Shown here one piece after another: positions 12,090-23,324 of a stretch of DNA of 64,000 bases. Made by a program: the position numbers and the translations under genes. Under the pieces are notes generated by a model. The model made no database searches, was not told the DNA's origin, and was given only the letters and a program-made list of their open reading frames with translations. The first letter of the stretch is position 1, and each line of letters starts with the position of its first letter. The stretch is taken from the NCBI GenBank assembly GCA_002049455.2, contig KV918774.1:248001-312000 (forward strand), in the 5' to 3' direction. Source of the DNA: Porphyra umbilicalis (Eukaryota > Rhodophyta > Bangiophyceae > Bangiales > Bangiaceae).

Positions 12090-13033
12090 GCCCGTCAGAC
12101 ACAGGGTGAGACACTGCCGAATGAAGCAGACGTGCCAACGACGGCGTGATCACCCCGTCGTGACGGGGGTTCCACAGCCTGCCGATTGGGTCGTGTCAGG
12201 GCCCCTTCTGCTGGCGCCTGCCTGAATGATTTGTGTACTTTGGGCGGGCATGTCAAGCGGATCATCGTCCGCTCAATCCGGGTTGTGATTGGCTGAATCG
12301 ATTCATCTGTCTTTTCTCACGCTGATCCAGGCGCGCGCGCGCAAAAATGAGCAGAAGGTTGTCCGGATGGTGCTTGCCCAATAAGCTCGTCCGGGGCCCA
12401 CGGACCCGCAAGGGGCGAGCGTGTCTCGTGTGCGTCGTGGGCACAAGCGATAGCCGAGGTGGACCGCTCCATCAGGTTTCCTCTCCCCGGGGTTGAGGGA
12501 ACCGCTGGGGTGCGAACTGCAACCTTGCAGGCGACGGACTTCAACAGCATTATCCACCCATTGGCCAATGCAAGAACATGGGACTGACGAAGCAGCCGGC
12601 TGAGATAATCCAACGACCCAGTGCACATGATTATGGATCGACAACTCATGCTTGCTCAACACATTCTCAATGAATGCCCAACATTCTGATCGGCAACCTG
12701 AAGAGGCGCACATTCGCAGAAACTCCAAGACCTACCATTCCTCGTCAACGGCCCTCGTGAGGGACATCGATGGGCCTCAAAAAGCTTCCATCTTTCCTCG
12801 ATTGGTGAACTGAATTCACATTGCAAATGTCATTGCACGCCTACCAAGACATGACCGCTGTCTTTATGGTAGTAGTAGCAGTTCTGTTGGAAACTTGCGG
12901 TTTCAAGGCCTTCCCCACTGTGTGAGGGGCAAAGAAGGGACGCTGATGCCGAAACGGAATCACGGTTTAGGGTATACATTGCCCACAACTCGGCAGATCG
13001 ACATGTCGGGGGGTGTACGCATAAGTTTTCTAC

Positions 13034-14112
13034 CAAATTGATTCGGGAACTGGTGCAAATGGGACGTTTTAGTCCGATTGTACCGCACAGAGCTCCCTCA
13101 GTCGGGAGGCATTTCACACATGGCTCGCCGCGGTCTGTCAGCTCTCACAAGACTTGCAGAGTACTTGTTCCCTGGAGCAGTTCTCTTCTTCACTAACCAA
13201 CTCGATATTTAAAAGGCTATGCCTGTTTCGACCACAAGACCTTCACGGCCCGAGCTTGAGCTGCAAGATGCGAGTCACAGCCCAAGCGGCAGCGCTGAGA
13301 GGTGCTGGCCACCCTGCCGGTGGGCTGCTAGCACACGCGCATGTAGGAAGAGCGGCAGCGTTAGGTGGGAGTTGATGCAAGTGAATGTTCTATTCGTGGT
13401 GTTGACAGGTGGGCGCACTACTGTGGTGGTTGTGATAGCATGCCACCGTGCTGCCACAGGACTTGTCGCGCATATTGCCCGAGGTCACGTGCCCGCAGAT
13501 AGTCTCGACAGTCGTGATGGTGCACCAATGTCTCGATGTCTCCGGCAACTGTCTCCTGACAGAAAGCCCGCATAGCTCGTCATGTATCACACCCCCTACA
13601 CTGTCGCCTGTGTTTTTTTGAGACACGTCTTACATGCCGCGCCTATCAATGTATGCCCATAGCGGATCATGTATGGTCGCATTCATCATGCTTATCTGCG
13701 GGTCACCAAATACGAAAGCGATGTAGTCCTAGTCCCGGCGCCGCCACGCCGCCCCCCTGCCGCCGCCATCCCTTACCACGGCCGAGACTCGCTCAGTCAC
13801 CTCCGTGATGCCCGGTAGGTCGCCTGTCAGTTCAAACAGATTGTGCGCCGTGTTGATGCCGCTAGTCCCACATGCACGTGTGCCAGCAGACCACCGGCGG
13901 GGTGGTGAAGGTCTTGTGAAAACGGGCAGAGCCTTTATAATATCGAGTTGATCCGTGAAGAAAAGAACTGCTTCCAGGATCAAGTACTCACCAAGTCTTG
14001 AGAAAGCAGACAGACCGCGACGAGCCATGTGTGAAATGTCTCCCGACTGAGGCAGCTCTGTTCGGTAGAATCGGACTAAAACGTCCAATTTGCACAAGTT
14101 CCCGGATCAATA
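13034..14112. mobile_element. Element with about 210-bp terminal inverted repeats
   Basis: The sequence at 13034-13250 is matched in inverted orientation by 13895-14112. Shared blocks include the ends (ATTGATYCGGGAACT), the stretch around GGACGTTTTAGTCCGATT, and GAAGGTCTTGTG at the inner edge. The spacer of about 645 bases has no recognisable gene. Long TIRs suggest a foldback or Mutator-like non-autonomous element. I did not find a convincing target duplication. Confidence 0.6.
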
Positions 14113-14115
14113 TTG

Positions 14116-14550
14116 CTGATCCCCCAATTCTGTCCTCATCGACCAGGAACGGTTCCTGGCGGTACGGTCCTTGTAGAACTGGCCATCTATTGGTTTAACG
14201 CAGCCGTACACAGCTGGTCAGCACGAATCTGAGACGTTCTATTGGCTCTCCCACCGCCACTTCCGAGCAGAACAGAGATCCTTCTTCTTCTTGAGATTTT
14301 ATTCCGATCCCTTCCGTGTCAAGGGAGCAACCGGCCCGCAATCGTTGGGATGTCGAGAATTTCTGGGAGATACACAGAAAAGTGCAGAAAAACGCAGGCG
14401 TCGATTGTGCGATTAGGGGCCGTACGGGCACATTCTGTAAAGATCGGGCCGGACATGCACTGCTGTCGGACTGCTCGACCAATGAGAGATCTGCATTCAT
14501 TGCCGTTCCACTACCGTTCCTGGGCGATGAGGACAGAATTGGGGGATCAG
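14116..14550. mobile_element. Small TIR element (MITE-like)
   Basis: The ends are inverted copies: CTGATCCCCCAATTCTGTCC at the left and its complement at the right, with similarity running on through CTCATCG-CCAGGAACGG. Length is 435 bp. The flanks (CAATATTG, TAATATGA) are not a clean duplication. It abuts the right arm of the long-TIR element. Confidence 0.6.
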
Positions 14551-16100
14551 TAATATGATCGAAATCGTGTGTGGACACCCTGAAACCGCAATCTTCCCAC
14601 AGAAATAAGACTATCATACTACCGTAGACACACCGATTTGCGCTCAGTAGGCGTGTAATGAGGTTTACATTGTTGATAATTCTCAAATGGACGCAAAATG
14701 GAAAGACTCTGAGGCCCATCGATGTCCCTCAGATGGGCTTTTAACGGAGTTTTCCACATGCGCGCCACGCTGATCAAGGCCCCACAGGCCCTGTCGGAAC
14801 AGGCCCAGGGCAGGGTCAGGACCGTGGGCTCACGGGGGCAAGGAGTGCTCTGACGGCTTCGTAGATGGAGCTTGTCGTGTCGATCTGGCGGAGAGCAGAT
14901 ATTCGTGGACGGGGGCGGGCGCCTTTTACCGCTGCTGAAGTTTTCCCAGGGGCTCGTATGGTGGCGGGTCAGCGGTGTCTGCCCCCTTTCCCGTGCGCAG
15001 CGTCGTTGCAGCAGTGCACGAGCCTGGCCACATGGTATACATGGCGACAGTGGTCTGTCCTCTGTATGTAAGGCTCACAGGGGGGGGGCGGGCGCCGCGG
15101 CTGTGCCGTGCGCCCCTCATCGTCCGCCCGCTGCAGAGTGGGGAACGCGCTGCCGCCATAACATGTAGGTCGCTCGTTTTTGGTGGGGGCGGGAGCCGCG
15201 GCGGCAAGCTGTCGCGGCAAAAGCCACACCGCTGCCCGCTGCCACGACAGCAGTCAACGCGACAACCACCGCCGCTGCTTTGTTTGCCACTGCCATCACC
15301 TCCACCGCCGCCGCCTGCCACCGCCGGTATTCGGTAATTGGAGCGGCTGGCAACAGACTGAGTGGGCTTCCACACCCCCCACTTCAAGCACACTCTTTAG
15401 CGGCTGATGAGGCCGCCTCCTACGTCTGAGAGACCCAACCGCCCCCAAGTCATTCTGATTTTGCGTGCAGGGTGCTGGGCGGAGGTGTACGTGGCAGCCA
15501 TGTGACTGGCGGCAGGCAGTGGCACTGCAGCGTACATGAGGAGAGTGGGAATGATTGCGAGGCGGTCGTGCCCACGGGAACGCAGTGACTTTGAAAATCT
15601 TGGGGAGCACGTTAAAGAACAGATTGCATGAAGAAGTGTGGCGCCTTACGATAAGATCCTCATTGCACTTGAGATCGGTCAAACCGAGATATGGCCGCTT
15701 GAAGTTTTCTACAATTCTAAAGTCTCTCAGAAACCCCCCCGTACGGGGCTGTCAAGCCCGATTCTCAAAGTCGAGGAGAAATATGCCAGAATGCATGTCA
15801 CGATCAGTTCTTGGTATTCGGTCATATTGACGTGGAGATAGCCTCATAGGACAGATCTCGATGAGCTGAGTCGAACGGTGTGTCTAAGTCAAAAATGAAG
15901 CTCGCGCAAACAATGACGATCTTATCGTTAGGCGCCACAAGTGATGTTCGATAGTAGTACCTCAAGAACACGCAAGAAAGAAGGTGCAAAGACAACTACA
16001 CAACACGGATAAGAGCACGAGACCACACAATAGATTTTTGCAACACGTCCGCCATCCTCAGCTTCGACCGCTGCATGGCAGGCGGGGGGAACCGGTTCTG
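14551..16100. other. Intergenic, no supported gene
   Basis: Only short overlapping frames, none with a recognisable domain and no clear repeat. Confidence 0.35.
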
Positions 16101-17363
16101 CTACGGGTACGAGTGCATCCCAGCTCTCACACTCAGAAGAGAAACAACAACTAGATCAGCATCCACCACCCTCCCATGCAAAACGCGCTTGGACTTCAAC
16201 AGCCTCCCCGCAGCGACGAACCGACCTCCCTTCACGTACAACTGGCAGATAGAGTTGTCTGGGGTCTCCTCCAAAGACTGATGACGCGTGGATGGTGCTG
16301 CCAGCACCACTGGCCTGGATCTCGGCATCAAGGGTGGGCGGGAAGCCGAGGAGCGCATCCCGACCCGCCCCTTCTTTGTCGACGTCTCGTTGTCGGCCTC
16401 GTCGCCAGCCTCGGCCGGGACCACGCGCTTGCCGCCCCAACGTTTGGCGGTCAAGGTGGCAGGAACTTTTTCCACGGGCTCGGGCGGCGCCAGTGGTGAG
16501 CTTGAAGTGTCGGCCGCCTCCATCCGCTTTCCACCAGCCGCAGTAGCTGCCATGTGACTGCCGCTGCTGCATGGGGTTGTTGACGCGTCCTCAGTTCCAG
16601 ACGCTGTCACGGGCCCCTGCCCTGTGCGTGGTGGTTGCTGTTGCGGAGGGGAGGCTGACCGTGTGCTGGGGGCAGTGTCCGACGACGTAGCCGGTGCCGT
16701 GCCCCTCAGCCTCGTAGAACCAAACGCCGCAAGAGCACTGGCACGAGCCGAGCGACGAGTCTCTGGTTGCGACCGTCGAGAGCTTGTCGAATCTGGTGCC
16801 GGCGGGGGGGGGTGCAGCGCAGCTGCCGCCGTACTCACCAAGTCGAGCGACGGCCCCATTTTTGCCCCGCGTTCCGCTGCCGACGAGCGCAACCGCATAG
16901 CGCGTGTACCAGTGAAGGTACTACGTGGTTGCATGGGCAGCTCCGGCACGGAAGCCACGAGGGCGGCTGCAGGTGAGTCGGGCGCGGAGGACGGCTGCAG
17001 CGGCGAGCGCGTGCCCCTAGCCGAGGACGCGGATGCGGACCCAGCCGTCAGAGCCACTCCCGTCACGGCAGCCTCCATCTGCGCCAAAGCCCGACCGGAC
17101 CCAAAGGACTGTCGTCCCACTCCGACGCGTGCAAGCCTGCCCAAAAGGTCCCTGGCCAACAATCGGCTCGCGCCGATTGCTCCAGCAGGCACTGCCGTCG
17201 ACCCCACCCCTCGCTTGCGCTTGTCCGCCTGAGAAACCGCCCCACCAGCGCGGGTCTTCTCCAATCCAGCAGCCGCCCCAGAAGAACCTTGGAACCCAAC
17301 CGCGTCCGCCCATGACACCGTCCGCCTCGAAGACCATCCAAATGCTCGGGCGCCTGCCGGCAT
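16101..17363 (-). CDS. Ala/Ser/Pro-rich ORF, downstream part of a broken chain
   Basis: A 420-codon open frame rich in Ala, Ser, Thr and Pro, with basic patches such as KKGRVGMRSSASRPPLMPRSR. The C-terminal stretch looks more structured (ICQLYVKGGRFVAAGRLLKS and VVSLLSVRAGMHSYP). It follows, in a different frame, the ORFs at 17818-18345 and 18355-19965 on the same strand. All may descend from one long protein now split by stops, a frameshift near 17.4-17.8 kb and the TRIM insertion. No family is recognised. The first codon given is simply the first ATG in the frame. Confidence 0.35.
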   Translation of the reverse strand: MPAGARAFGWSSRRTVSWADAVGFQGSSGAAAGLEKTRAGGAVSQADKRKRGVGSTAVPAGAIGASRLLARDLLGRLARVGVGRQSFGSGRALAQMEAAVTGVALTAGSASASSARGTRSPLQPSSAPDSPAAALVASVPELPMQPRSTFTGTRAMRLRSSAAERGAKMGPSLDLVSTAAAALHPPPPAPDSTSSRRSQPETRRSARASALAAFGSTRLRGTAPATSSDTAPSTRSASPPQQQPPRTGQGPVTASGTEDASTTPCSSGSHMAATAAGGKRMEAADTSSSPLAPPEPVEKVPATLTAKRWGGKRVVPAEAGDEADNETSTKKGRVGMRSSASRPPLMPRSRPVVLAAPSTRHQSLEETPDNSICQLYVKGGRFVAAGRLLKSKRVLHGRVVDADLVVVSLLSVRAGMHSYP

Positions 17364-17817
17364 GGTTCAGGGGGAGGAGGTGCATCCGGAGGGAGTGAAC
17401 GCGGTGAAGAGTAGGTTTGCGAGAGGGAGGTGGCGCAGGCAACGAAAGCCGACTACCGGCAGTTGGGTGACCTGCTGGACGTCCAGCCGAAGGTAGAGAA
17501 GACACTGGCGGTCGAGCAGATGGAGGCCGTGTAGCCGTGGATGTAGAAGGCGCCGATTGAGGATGTGCATGTGCAGCAGCAGCAGCTGCCGGCGTGGACG
17601 CAGCCGAAGGAGATACCGTCGGTTGAGGGGGAGCACTTGCAGCAGCAGCAGCGGCTGGCAGTGGAGAAGCTTCCGGCCGAGGGGGAGCACTTGGAGCAAC
17701 GGCTGCCGCTTCCGTAGCTGGTGGAGAAGCCGCCGGCCGGGGAGGAGCACTTGCACCAGCGGCCGATGTGGCCGCAGCGGGTGAGGCGGCAGCATCCGTG
17801 GAAAGGGTTGCATGGCT

Positions 17818-18345
17818 TTATCGCGAGCGGCGAGGAGGCAGTGAAGAAGGGGTGGCCGGTCGTCCGGCCGCGGCAGACCGGGAGTCCCTGTCAGCGATGT
17901 GTGTCGGCGCACAGGAGTCAATCACTCGCTGAGCAGCCAAAAGGGCGGATGTGACGCTCTGCGCGTCGAACGCTTCCGCGCTATCGCTCGCCGTCACAGG
18001 CGACGCTGCAGAACCACCCCAGCCGGTGGCGCCAGCCGCACCACCAGATGGCGGAAGAGAGTGGCCAGGTACAGGGGGCGGGGGCATGCATGACGGGTGG
18101 TGCGTTGGAGGGTTAGAGCCGATGGCAGCCCAGTTTTTGGCGCTGAGTGGAGTGGCATCAAACGGCGTGCTCGGCTGACGCGGGTCCGTCCACCATTTCG
18201 CCAATTCTCCCAGTGTAGGCGCCACCCTGGAGCCCGCTCTAAGGGCCGCCAGGGAAGAGAAACTCGCCAGCCGCGGAGCTGCGCGTGCTACCTCTTGCAA
18301 AGATGGTGGCTTGATGGTGCGGACGTAGCTCTTGAGCGCCTCCAT
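17818..18345 (-). CDS. ORF of 175 codons, middle part of the chain
   Basis: It begins at an ATG (18345, MEALKSYVRTIKPPSLQEVA). It is in the same frame as the upstream ORF, from which it is separated by a single stop at 18355-18357. It is Ala/Pro-rich with one distinctive block, LGELAKWWTDPRQPSTPFDA. It could be a second cistron-like exon or the continuation of one protein broken by a stop. Function unknown. Confidence 0.4.
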   Translation of the reverse strand: MEALKSYVRTIKPPSLQEVARAAPRLASFSSLAALRAGSRVAPTLGELAKWWTDPRQPSTPFDATPLSAKNWAAIGSNPPTHHPSCMPPPPVPGHSLPPSGGAAGATGWGGSAASPVTASDSAEAFDAQSVTSALLAAQRVIDSCAPTHIADRDSRSAAAGRPATPSSLPPRRSR

Positions 18346-18354
18346 TGCCGTTGG

Positions 18355-19965
18355 TTACAGCTGTACCAGCAGAAGCAGGTTGGCCACGCGCTTTATTGGC
18401 GGGCCATTATGTTTGGTGAGCCACCGCTTGAGGGTAACCGTCACCCGCCCGTCCGACACCTCGTACGCGGGGATGATCTTGGCCAGTAGGCAGTTGCGGA
18501 CGATGACGGTCATCGGCCAAACGTCGCGTGCCGACTTCCGCGGCCACCAAGGCAGCGACAGCAGCTTTGACTGCACGCTGCTGGCGCCCGTGCGCCGCAT
18601 CGCCGCCGACATGAGGGGGATGACCGCGCGCACATGCTGCTTGGGTCGGTTGTTGCCCAGCAGCTCCACCACCCGTTCTACGGTGGCATCCGACGGGACC
18701 ACAGGGGAGGGCTCGCACGTTGACACCGGAGCCTTCAGCACCCTTGAACGGCGCCTGCTATGCAGGTAGCGACTCTCCATCAGAATTTCATCGCTGTCCT
18801 CCTCCTCGTTGATGCTGCGGCTCCCATCATCGGTCACGTAGGTCGCGTCATTAGGAGTGCTCTCATGGCCACCGTCGCCCGCCAGAGCGGCGGCCAGCTC
18901 TTCGCCGGCGCTTGCATCCGGCACCGTGCCCCGTCCCGCTGCGTCGCGGATACTATCAAGACCCGAACCCGCGCCGCACGAGACAGACGTGACAAGTGCT
19001 GACGAGCTGGCTGGCTCGTTCTCTTGCGTGGACGCCGTCGGCGTTTGTAACAGCCGCGGCGCTTGAGACCCAACTGGCGGGGAAGAGATGCGGCGTGTTG
19101 GGATTTGAAAATTGTACCACTCAGCTACAGCCACAATACCGGTGTGAATGGTCCTGAGGAGTTCAAACTTATAGTCCAACACTCCTCTTAACTTCACAGG
19201 ACCTCAAGCCGCCAGGTCTCACTCACGAAGCCAATCCCCTGACTCCTGCGATTTCAAGTCGCCCTCAGGTGAGATATGAACCTGCGACCTCCTGCAGAGA
19301 CAACCAGCTTTAGCTGGAATATTTTGGGCCCATAACCTGTTGGGATTCGAAAATTGCACCACTCAGCTACAGCCACAACACCGGTGTGAACGGTTCTGAG
19401 GAGTTCAAACTTATAGTCCAACATGGCGGGGGGCGAACGGCGCAGAGAAAGCAGCACGCGGACGAGCGGCGCCAGTACTAAGCGTGTCTTTGTCGGCTCT
19501 GCCGACCGTCGCACAGGAGGGCGCGGTACCATTCGCACCCACGGCAGAGCTTGTGGGAGGCACAGCAGTAGGGAGCGTCTTGGTCTCGACTCCGCGCCGC
19601 GCACCCGACGCCGCTCTGCCGCCTTGTGCTCTTCCATTCAGCAGCGGGTTGATAGCGTCCGACCCGTGCTGCATGGCGTCGCCGCTCTCTGCAAAGCGGT
19701 AGACCATGGCCATCACATTCCCTGCGGCGCTGTCCAATAGCTGCTGGTCCTCGTGCACGGGTAGCAAAAACGTGTTGCCATTTTCGTTGTGGCCGGTAAG
19801 ATGCGAGTGGACGTTGACGCGCGGGTTCTGGGCCCCATACACCGCAGTAGACGATAACGTATCAAAAATCGGCCTAGATGAGCCCGCGACGACACCCGCA
19901 CCCAACAGCTGTTGAAGCCGCGACCGCACGTCTGCCGCGACGGTGCGGACGTCACACGCCGGCAT
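18355..19965 (-). pseudogene. ORF interrupted by a TRIM-like insertion
   Basis: The candidate start is the ATG at 19965 (MPACDVRTVAADVRSRLQQ). Coding-like sequence runs to 19424, is broken by the element at 19096-19423, and resumes in the same frame to a stop at 18355. The insertion plus a 5-base duplication adds 333 bases (111 codons), so the frame is kept, but the element carries stops. The downstream half has an acidic stretch (NEEEDSDEILMESRYL) and a compact region (PLMSAAMRRTGASSVQSK, TVIVRNCLLAKIIPAYEV). No family is recognised; a transposon protein is likely from context. Confidence 0.5.
19096..19423 (-). mobile_element. TRIM-like miniature LTR element
   Basis: Two 86-base direct repeats (19096-19181 and 19338-19423) differ at five positions, all transitions. 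Each begins TGTTGG and ends CCAACA, as LTRs do. The 156-base interior codes for nothing. In minus orientation the first LTR is followed by GGTTATGGGCCCA, a possible primer-binding site, and the second is preceded by the purine run AAGAGGAG, a possible polypurine tract. Flanks CGGCG and TGGCG match at four of five bases. The LTR also carries TGTAGCTGAGTGGT and TTCGAATCCC, which resemble tRNA A- and B-box sequences. LTR class is well supported; the primer site and pol III reading are inference. Confidence 0.75.
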
Positions 19966-22111
19966 GTCGGCGGCAGAAGCCGTACGACCCCCCGCCTCCT
20001 CGTTCCCGTAATCCCCCCCCCGCTTGACCAGGCGTCTGACCCCGCTCCCAAGAGCGCGCAACGTGGGGGGAGCGATGGACACTACCGGCCGTCGTAGGCA
20101 CAGTGGCCACGAAGAACGCGAAAAGAGCGTGCCGAGAGAGCACAGCGCGTGACGGTAACGGGCGCCTTCTCCGCGTAGGGCCACACGAGGACGTCGCGCA
20201 GGCGTGCTGCACGGGGCTACTCCACGGCACGGGGGCTGCTGGCACCTCCTACAGTACCGCAGGACAACCAGAACGAGAGCCCCTCGACCTTGCGCGGCGT
20301 CGATTTCGATAGCCTGCGTTGGCCCCAGCGAGGGTCGCCCTCGGAACTCCACGGGCAGCCGAGTTCCTGATTTGCTGGCACCGTGGCCAGGGTGCCGAGG
20401 GCGCCTGTTTGATTGCACCGACGAGCATTTTGAGAGGCCGTGACGGGACCTCCCAGTCTGACGCCACAGCCTCGCGCCAGCCCGGTCCGCGAGAGTCACC
20501 TCCAGGCCGCCCAGGGGCACCCAGGTTGCTGATTCGCTGGCACCAGGTCCGTGGGCGCTGACAACGCCTCATGGTGCCAACAAGCATCCTGCCGGGCGAA
20601 GACGCACAACCGGCCCGTCAGGGTGCCACAGCCTCCTGCCTAACCCTCGCGCGAGTTGCCCCAGGCCCGCCAAGTGCCGCCACGTTCCATATTTTCGGGC
20701 AGCCCAACTGTGCGCTCGCCGCCAACGCGTGGCAGTACCAATGAGAACACAGCCATGAGCGGTCAAGAGATGAGCTGCCCAAAGCCATTCAATGGCATCT
20801 GCTCGATGCCGACCGGGCCAAAAGGAGTCGAGCCAGGGCTTCGCGAGCGTGCGTACACCGTTGGACAAGCGAGCAGAGCGCTGTTGTCAAGAATTCTGGG
20901 GTGTGCATGGCACAGAGCACAGCCAACATGAAGGACAGTTGCGGCCCGGATCTGGGCGAGCACGCGCGGCGCTTCAGAAGCCCGCTGTGCTACTAAGGGC
21001 GTTCCTTTGGGGGTAAGCGGGCGCGCACGTGCCGGTTGTTGGGTGTTCGACTGTGAACAAGAGTGGTGCCAAAGAGGCTGATGGCACCAACACTCACCGA
21101 CAGCCATGTCCTGACAGTTTGAAAATTGACTGTCCAGCAGCTGTGTCAGATGGATTGACACACCGCACAAGGAATCCATGGGTCCATGGGTCCAAGGGTC
21201 CGATGTCACTGTGTTCACGCTTGAGGTCCAGCCATATGAATCCTCCTAGCAGGCATGTAGACTCCTCTAGGAGGCATATGAACCCCAGTAGCCGTAATGA
21301 GACCACCAGCAACCGGCCATTGCTGCCCAGACCCTGCCCTCGCCAGTCCCTCAAAGCCTCCAAGAGCTGCGATAGCCCACTGATATGTCGGCAGCACAGC
21401 CCTCACCAGTGTCTCGCAGGCCATAACGGGGACCAAATGTCTTCCAAATAAACGGTCAACTGGCCCAGTTGTGGTCTATGTGCACATCCCTATCCGCGGC
21501 ATGCAGGGTCAAACACTGCCCCAGCCTCGCCACCGGAGCCCCAAGCGACTACCAGCAACCGGCGCCAGAATCCCCCCGCCGAGACTGCAAGCAGCAACGC
21601 CCTCAGTGACCACAACAGAGGTAGCGGGCGGCAGGAGCCCGCTGCCAGCGGACGGGGCGGGGGCGGGGGGCCCGGCGGCAGGCGGGCCGCCCAGGCGGGG
21701 GGGAGGGCACGCCCGCCGGGCGGGGGCGATCACGCCCGTTGGGCGGGGGCGATCACGCCCGCTGGGCGGGGGCGATCACGCCCGCTGGGCGGGGGCGATG
21801 AAGGCGGCCCAGAGGGTTCTGTGAGGCCCCAAGACGGAAATTTGATTGGCCATCACAATGGCACGATCGACTGGCACGTTGGGCAAGCGTGCCAACAGGC
21901 CCGTAGGGCCTGGAACGGCGTCCAATGCAGCCCGTAGAGGCCGATGACCCCAACGTGCCAAGAGATTCGAGGATTTCCCATGCCGTTGTCAAGCGGTTCT
22001 GACAACGCTCGACGAGTCGGATTCCAGATCCGCGTCCAACAGACGAAATAAATCAAATACATGTTTGATGTAAGTTCTTCAGCCCGATCTGTGGCCGTGC
22101 ACACTCGAGAT
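19966..22111. other. Intergenic, weak tandem repeats
   Basis: Diverged tandem units of about 145 bases are visible at 20330-20640 (shared CTGGCACC, CCACAGCC and GGTGCC blocks). The rest shows short frames only, plus the 24-base array listed separately. Confidence 0.4.
21707..21800. repeat. 24-base tandem array, about four copies
   Basis: The unit is GGGCGGGGGCGATCACGCCC followed by GCTG or GTTG, repeated head to tail. It contains the palindromic core GGGCG-GATC-CGCCC. Confidence 0.9.
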
Positions 22112-22467
22112 TAGGGTTCCTCAGAACGCCCGGGGCGTCGATAAGGGCGTCGTTAAGGGCGTCACTAGGGCGTCATTTAGGCGTCGTGCGCCCCTAACGC
22201 CCCAGGTCAAAAGGGCGTCAGCAAGGCGTCGCGAAGAGAAAGTATTCATGGAGGTCTACATGACCCAGCAGGGGGCGGCTGTGCACCCTGGTTGGCCCAG
22301 TCTTGATACAAACATGACATATGAGAGCATAGTATGGGTGCCACTCGACTTATATTGTGAGTTTTGAGGGTGCTACTTGGGGCGTCGTGAGGGCGTTTTG
22401 GCCGCCTAATGGGGCGTCAGTAAGGCGTCTTATCCGTCGCGAAATGAGGGCGTCGTGTGCAACCCTA
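22112..22467. mobile_element. Non-autonomous hAT element, 356 bp
   Basis: The left end reads TAGGGTTCCTCAGAACGCCC and the right end, read inward, TAGGGTTGCACACGACGCCC. The 8-base duplication CTCGAGAT is perfect on both sides (22104-22111 and 22468-22475). Subterminal GGGCGTC/AGGCGTC motifs are repeated many times. TAGGG ends with 8-bp duplications are characteristic of hAT elements. No ORF of note. Confidence 0.93.
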
Positions 22468-22494
22468 CTCGAGATTGATTGTGTGAAGAACTGG

Positions 22495-23126
22495 TATGGT
22501 GCGTGTCCCAAAAATGAGACATCGCGGTTTTTTCTTTTTTTCTCGGCCCACTGGCCTTCTGCAACGGTCCTATAATGCAATGTGACCCACTCGGTCCCAC
22601 TGTGCTTCCAGAACGGCCCCTGACAGTGATAGCAGAGGCGGCACCTCCTGACGTGTCATGGGGGAAAGTGTCATTCATTGCAGCTTCGACAGGTGACGAT
22701 CACGCGCCCCAATCAGATGCACGGATACTAGAGCAGGCATGTGTTGACAGTTCGTGCACGAAGAAAAGGGCACCACCTTACCAATAAAAACGTGAAAAAG
22801 ACCCCCATGTAGCCCCCTGTGAAGAAAACACGATTTGGGACACCCCTCATAGAAGCTCCAGTTAGCACATGAGCTTTGGCGTTGCAAACCTGTAACCCCA
22901 AGAACCTGAAAAAGACTGGCTCCAAGATCGGGGCTATCTGAGAGGTCCACAGAACAGGGCCCACAGGCGGGTACTAAGGAGTTGTCAGCCAAGAACGCGT
23001 CGGGAGAGGCTCTTTCCATGGAGGCCAGTCGAGAATTTTCTCGTACCCCACCCCACCTGCCCCCCTGCAGTGATGTGTCAGTCCTTCAGAAAACGCGCAT
23101 GTCTCATTTTTGGGACACGCACCATA
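22495..23126. mobile_element. 632-bp TIR element, copy 1
   Basis: Perfect 28-base inverted repeats begin TATGGTGCGTGTCCCAAAAA and end with the complement. If the outer TA is the duplicated target (flanks CTGG-TA and TA-CAGG), the element is of Tc1/mariner or similar type. A second copy of exactly the same length lies at 39387-40018 in the same orientation. Each copy has a minus-strand frame of about 115-136 codons with no recognisable domain, so it is taken as non-autonomous. Confidence 0.9.
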
Positions 23127-23324
23127 CAGGCCCTATTTTAGGTGCACTTTTCAGACAACGAACGGGAGCACTTCGTTGGAAACGGAAACGACGTGCTTCC
23201 TCGTGAGGTTCTCAGTGGTCCGTCCATATATTTTTTGTTCGAAGAACGACCAGAAAATCCCATGTTCTGAGGCAGTGTGAAAAACTGGACCCAGACGGAT
23301 ACTGGACATGGGCGGGAGCGCACG

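Larger units (their letters stand above)
9976..13033. other. Intergenic, no supported gene
   Basis: Short frames only. It holds a tandem duplication (10477-10700), a large hairpin (11369-11495) and a polypurine tract (11894-12089), listed separately. Confidence 0.4.

Noticed and set aside
14108-14558. AATATT-like flanks of the 14116-14550 element as a target duplication
   Set aside because: CAATATTG and TAATATGA do not match as direct repeats; the similarity is mainly inverted.
21707-21800. CRISPR-like array
   Set aside because: Units are directly abutting 24-base repeats with no spacers, in a eukaryotic context.
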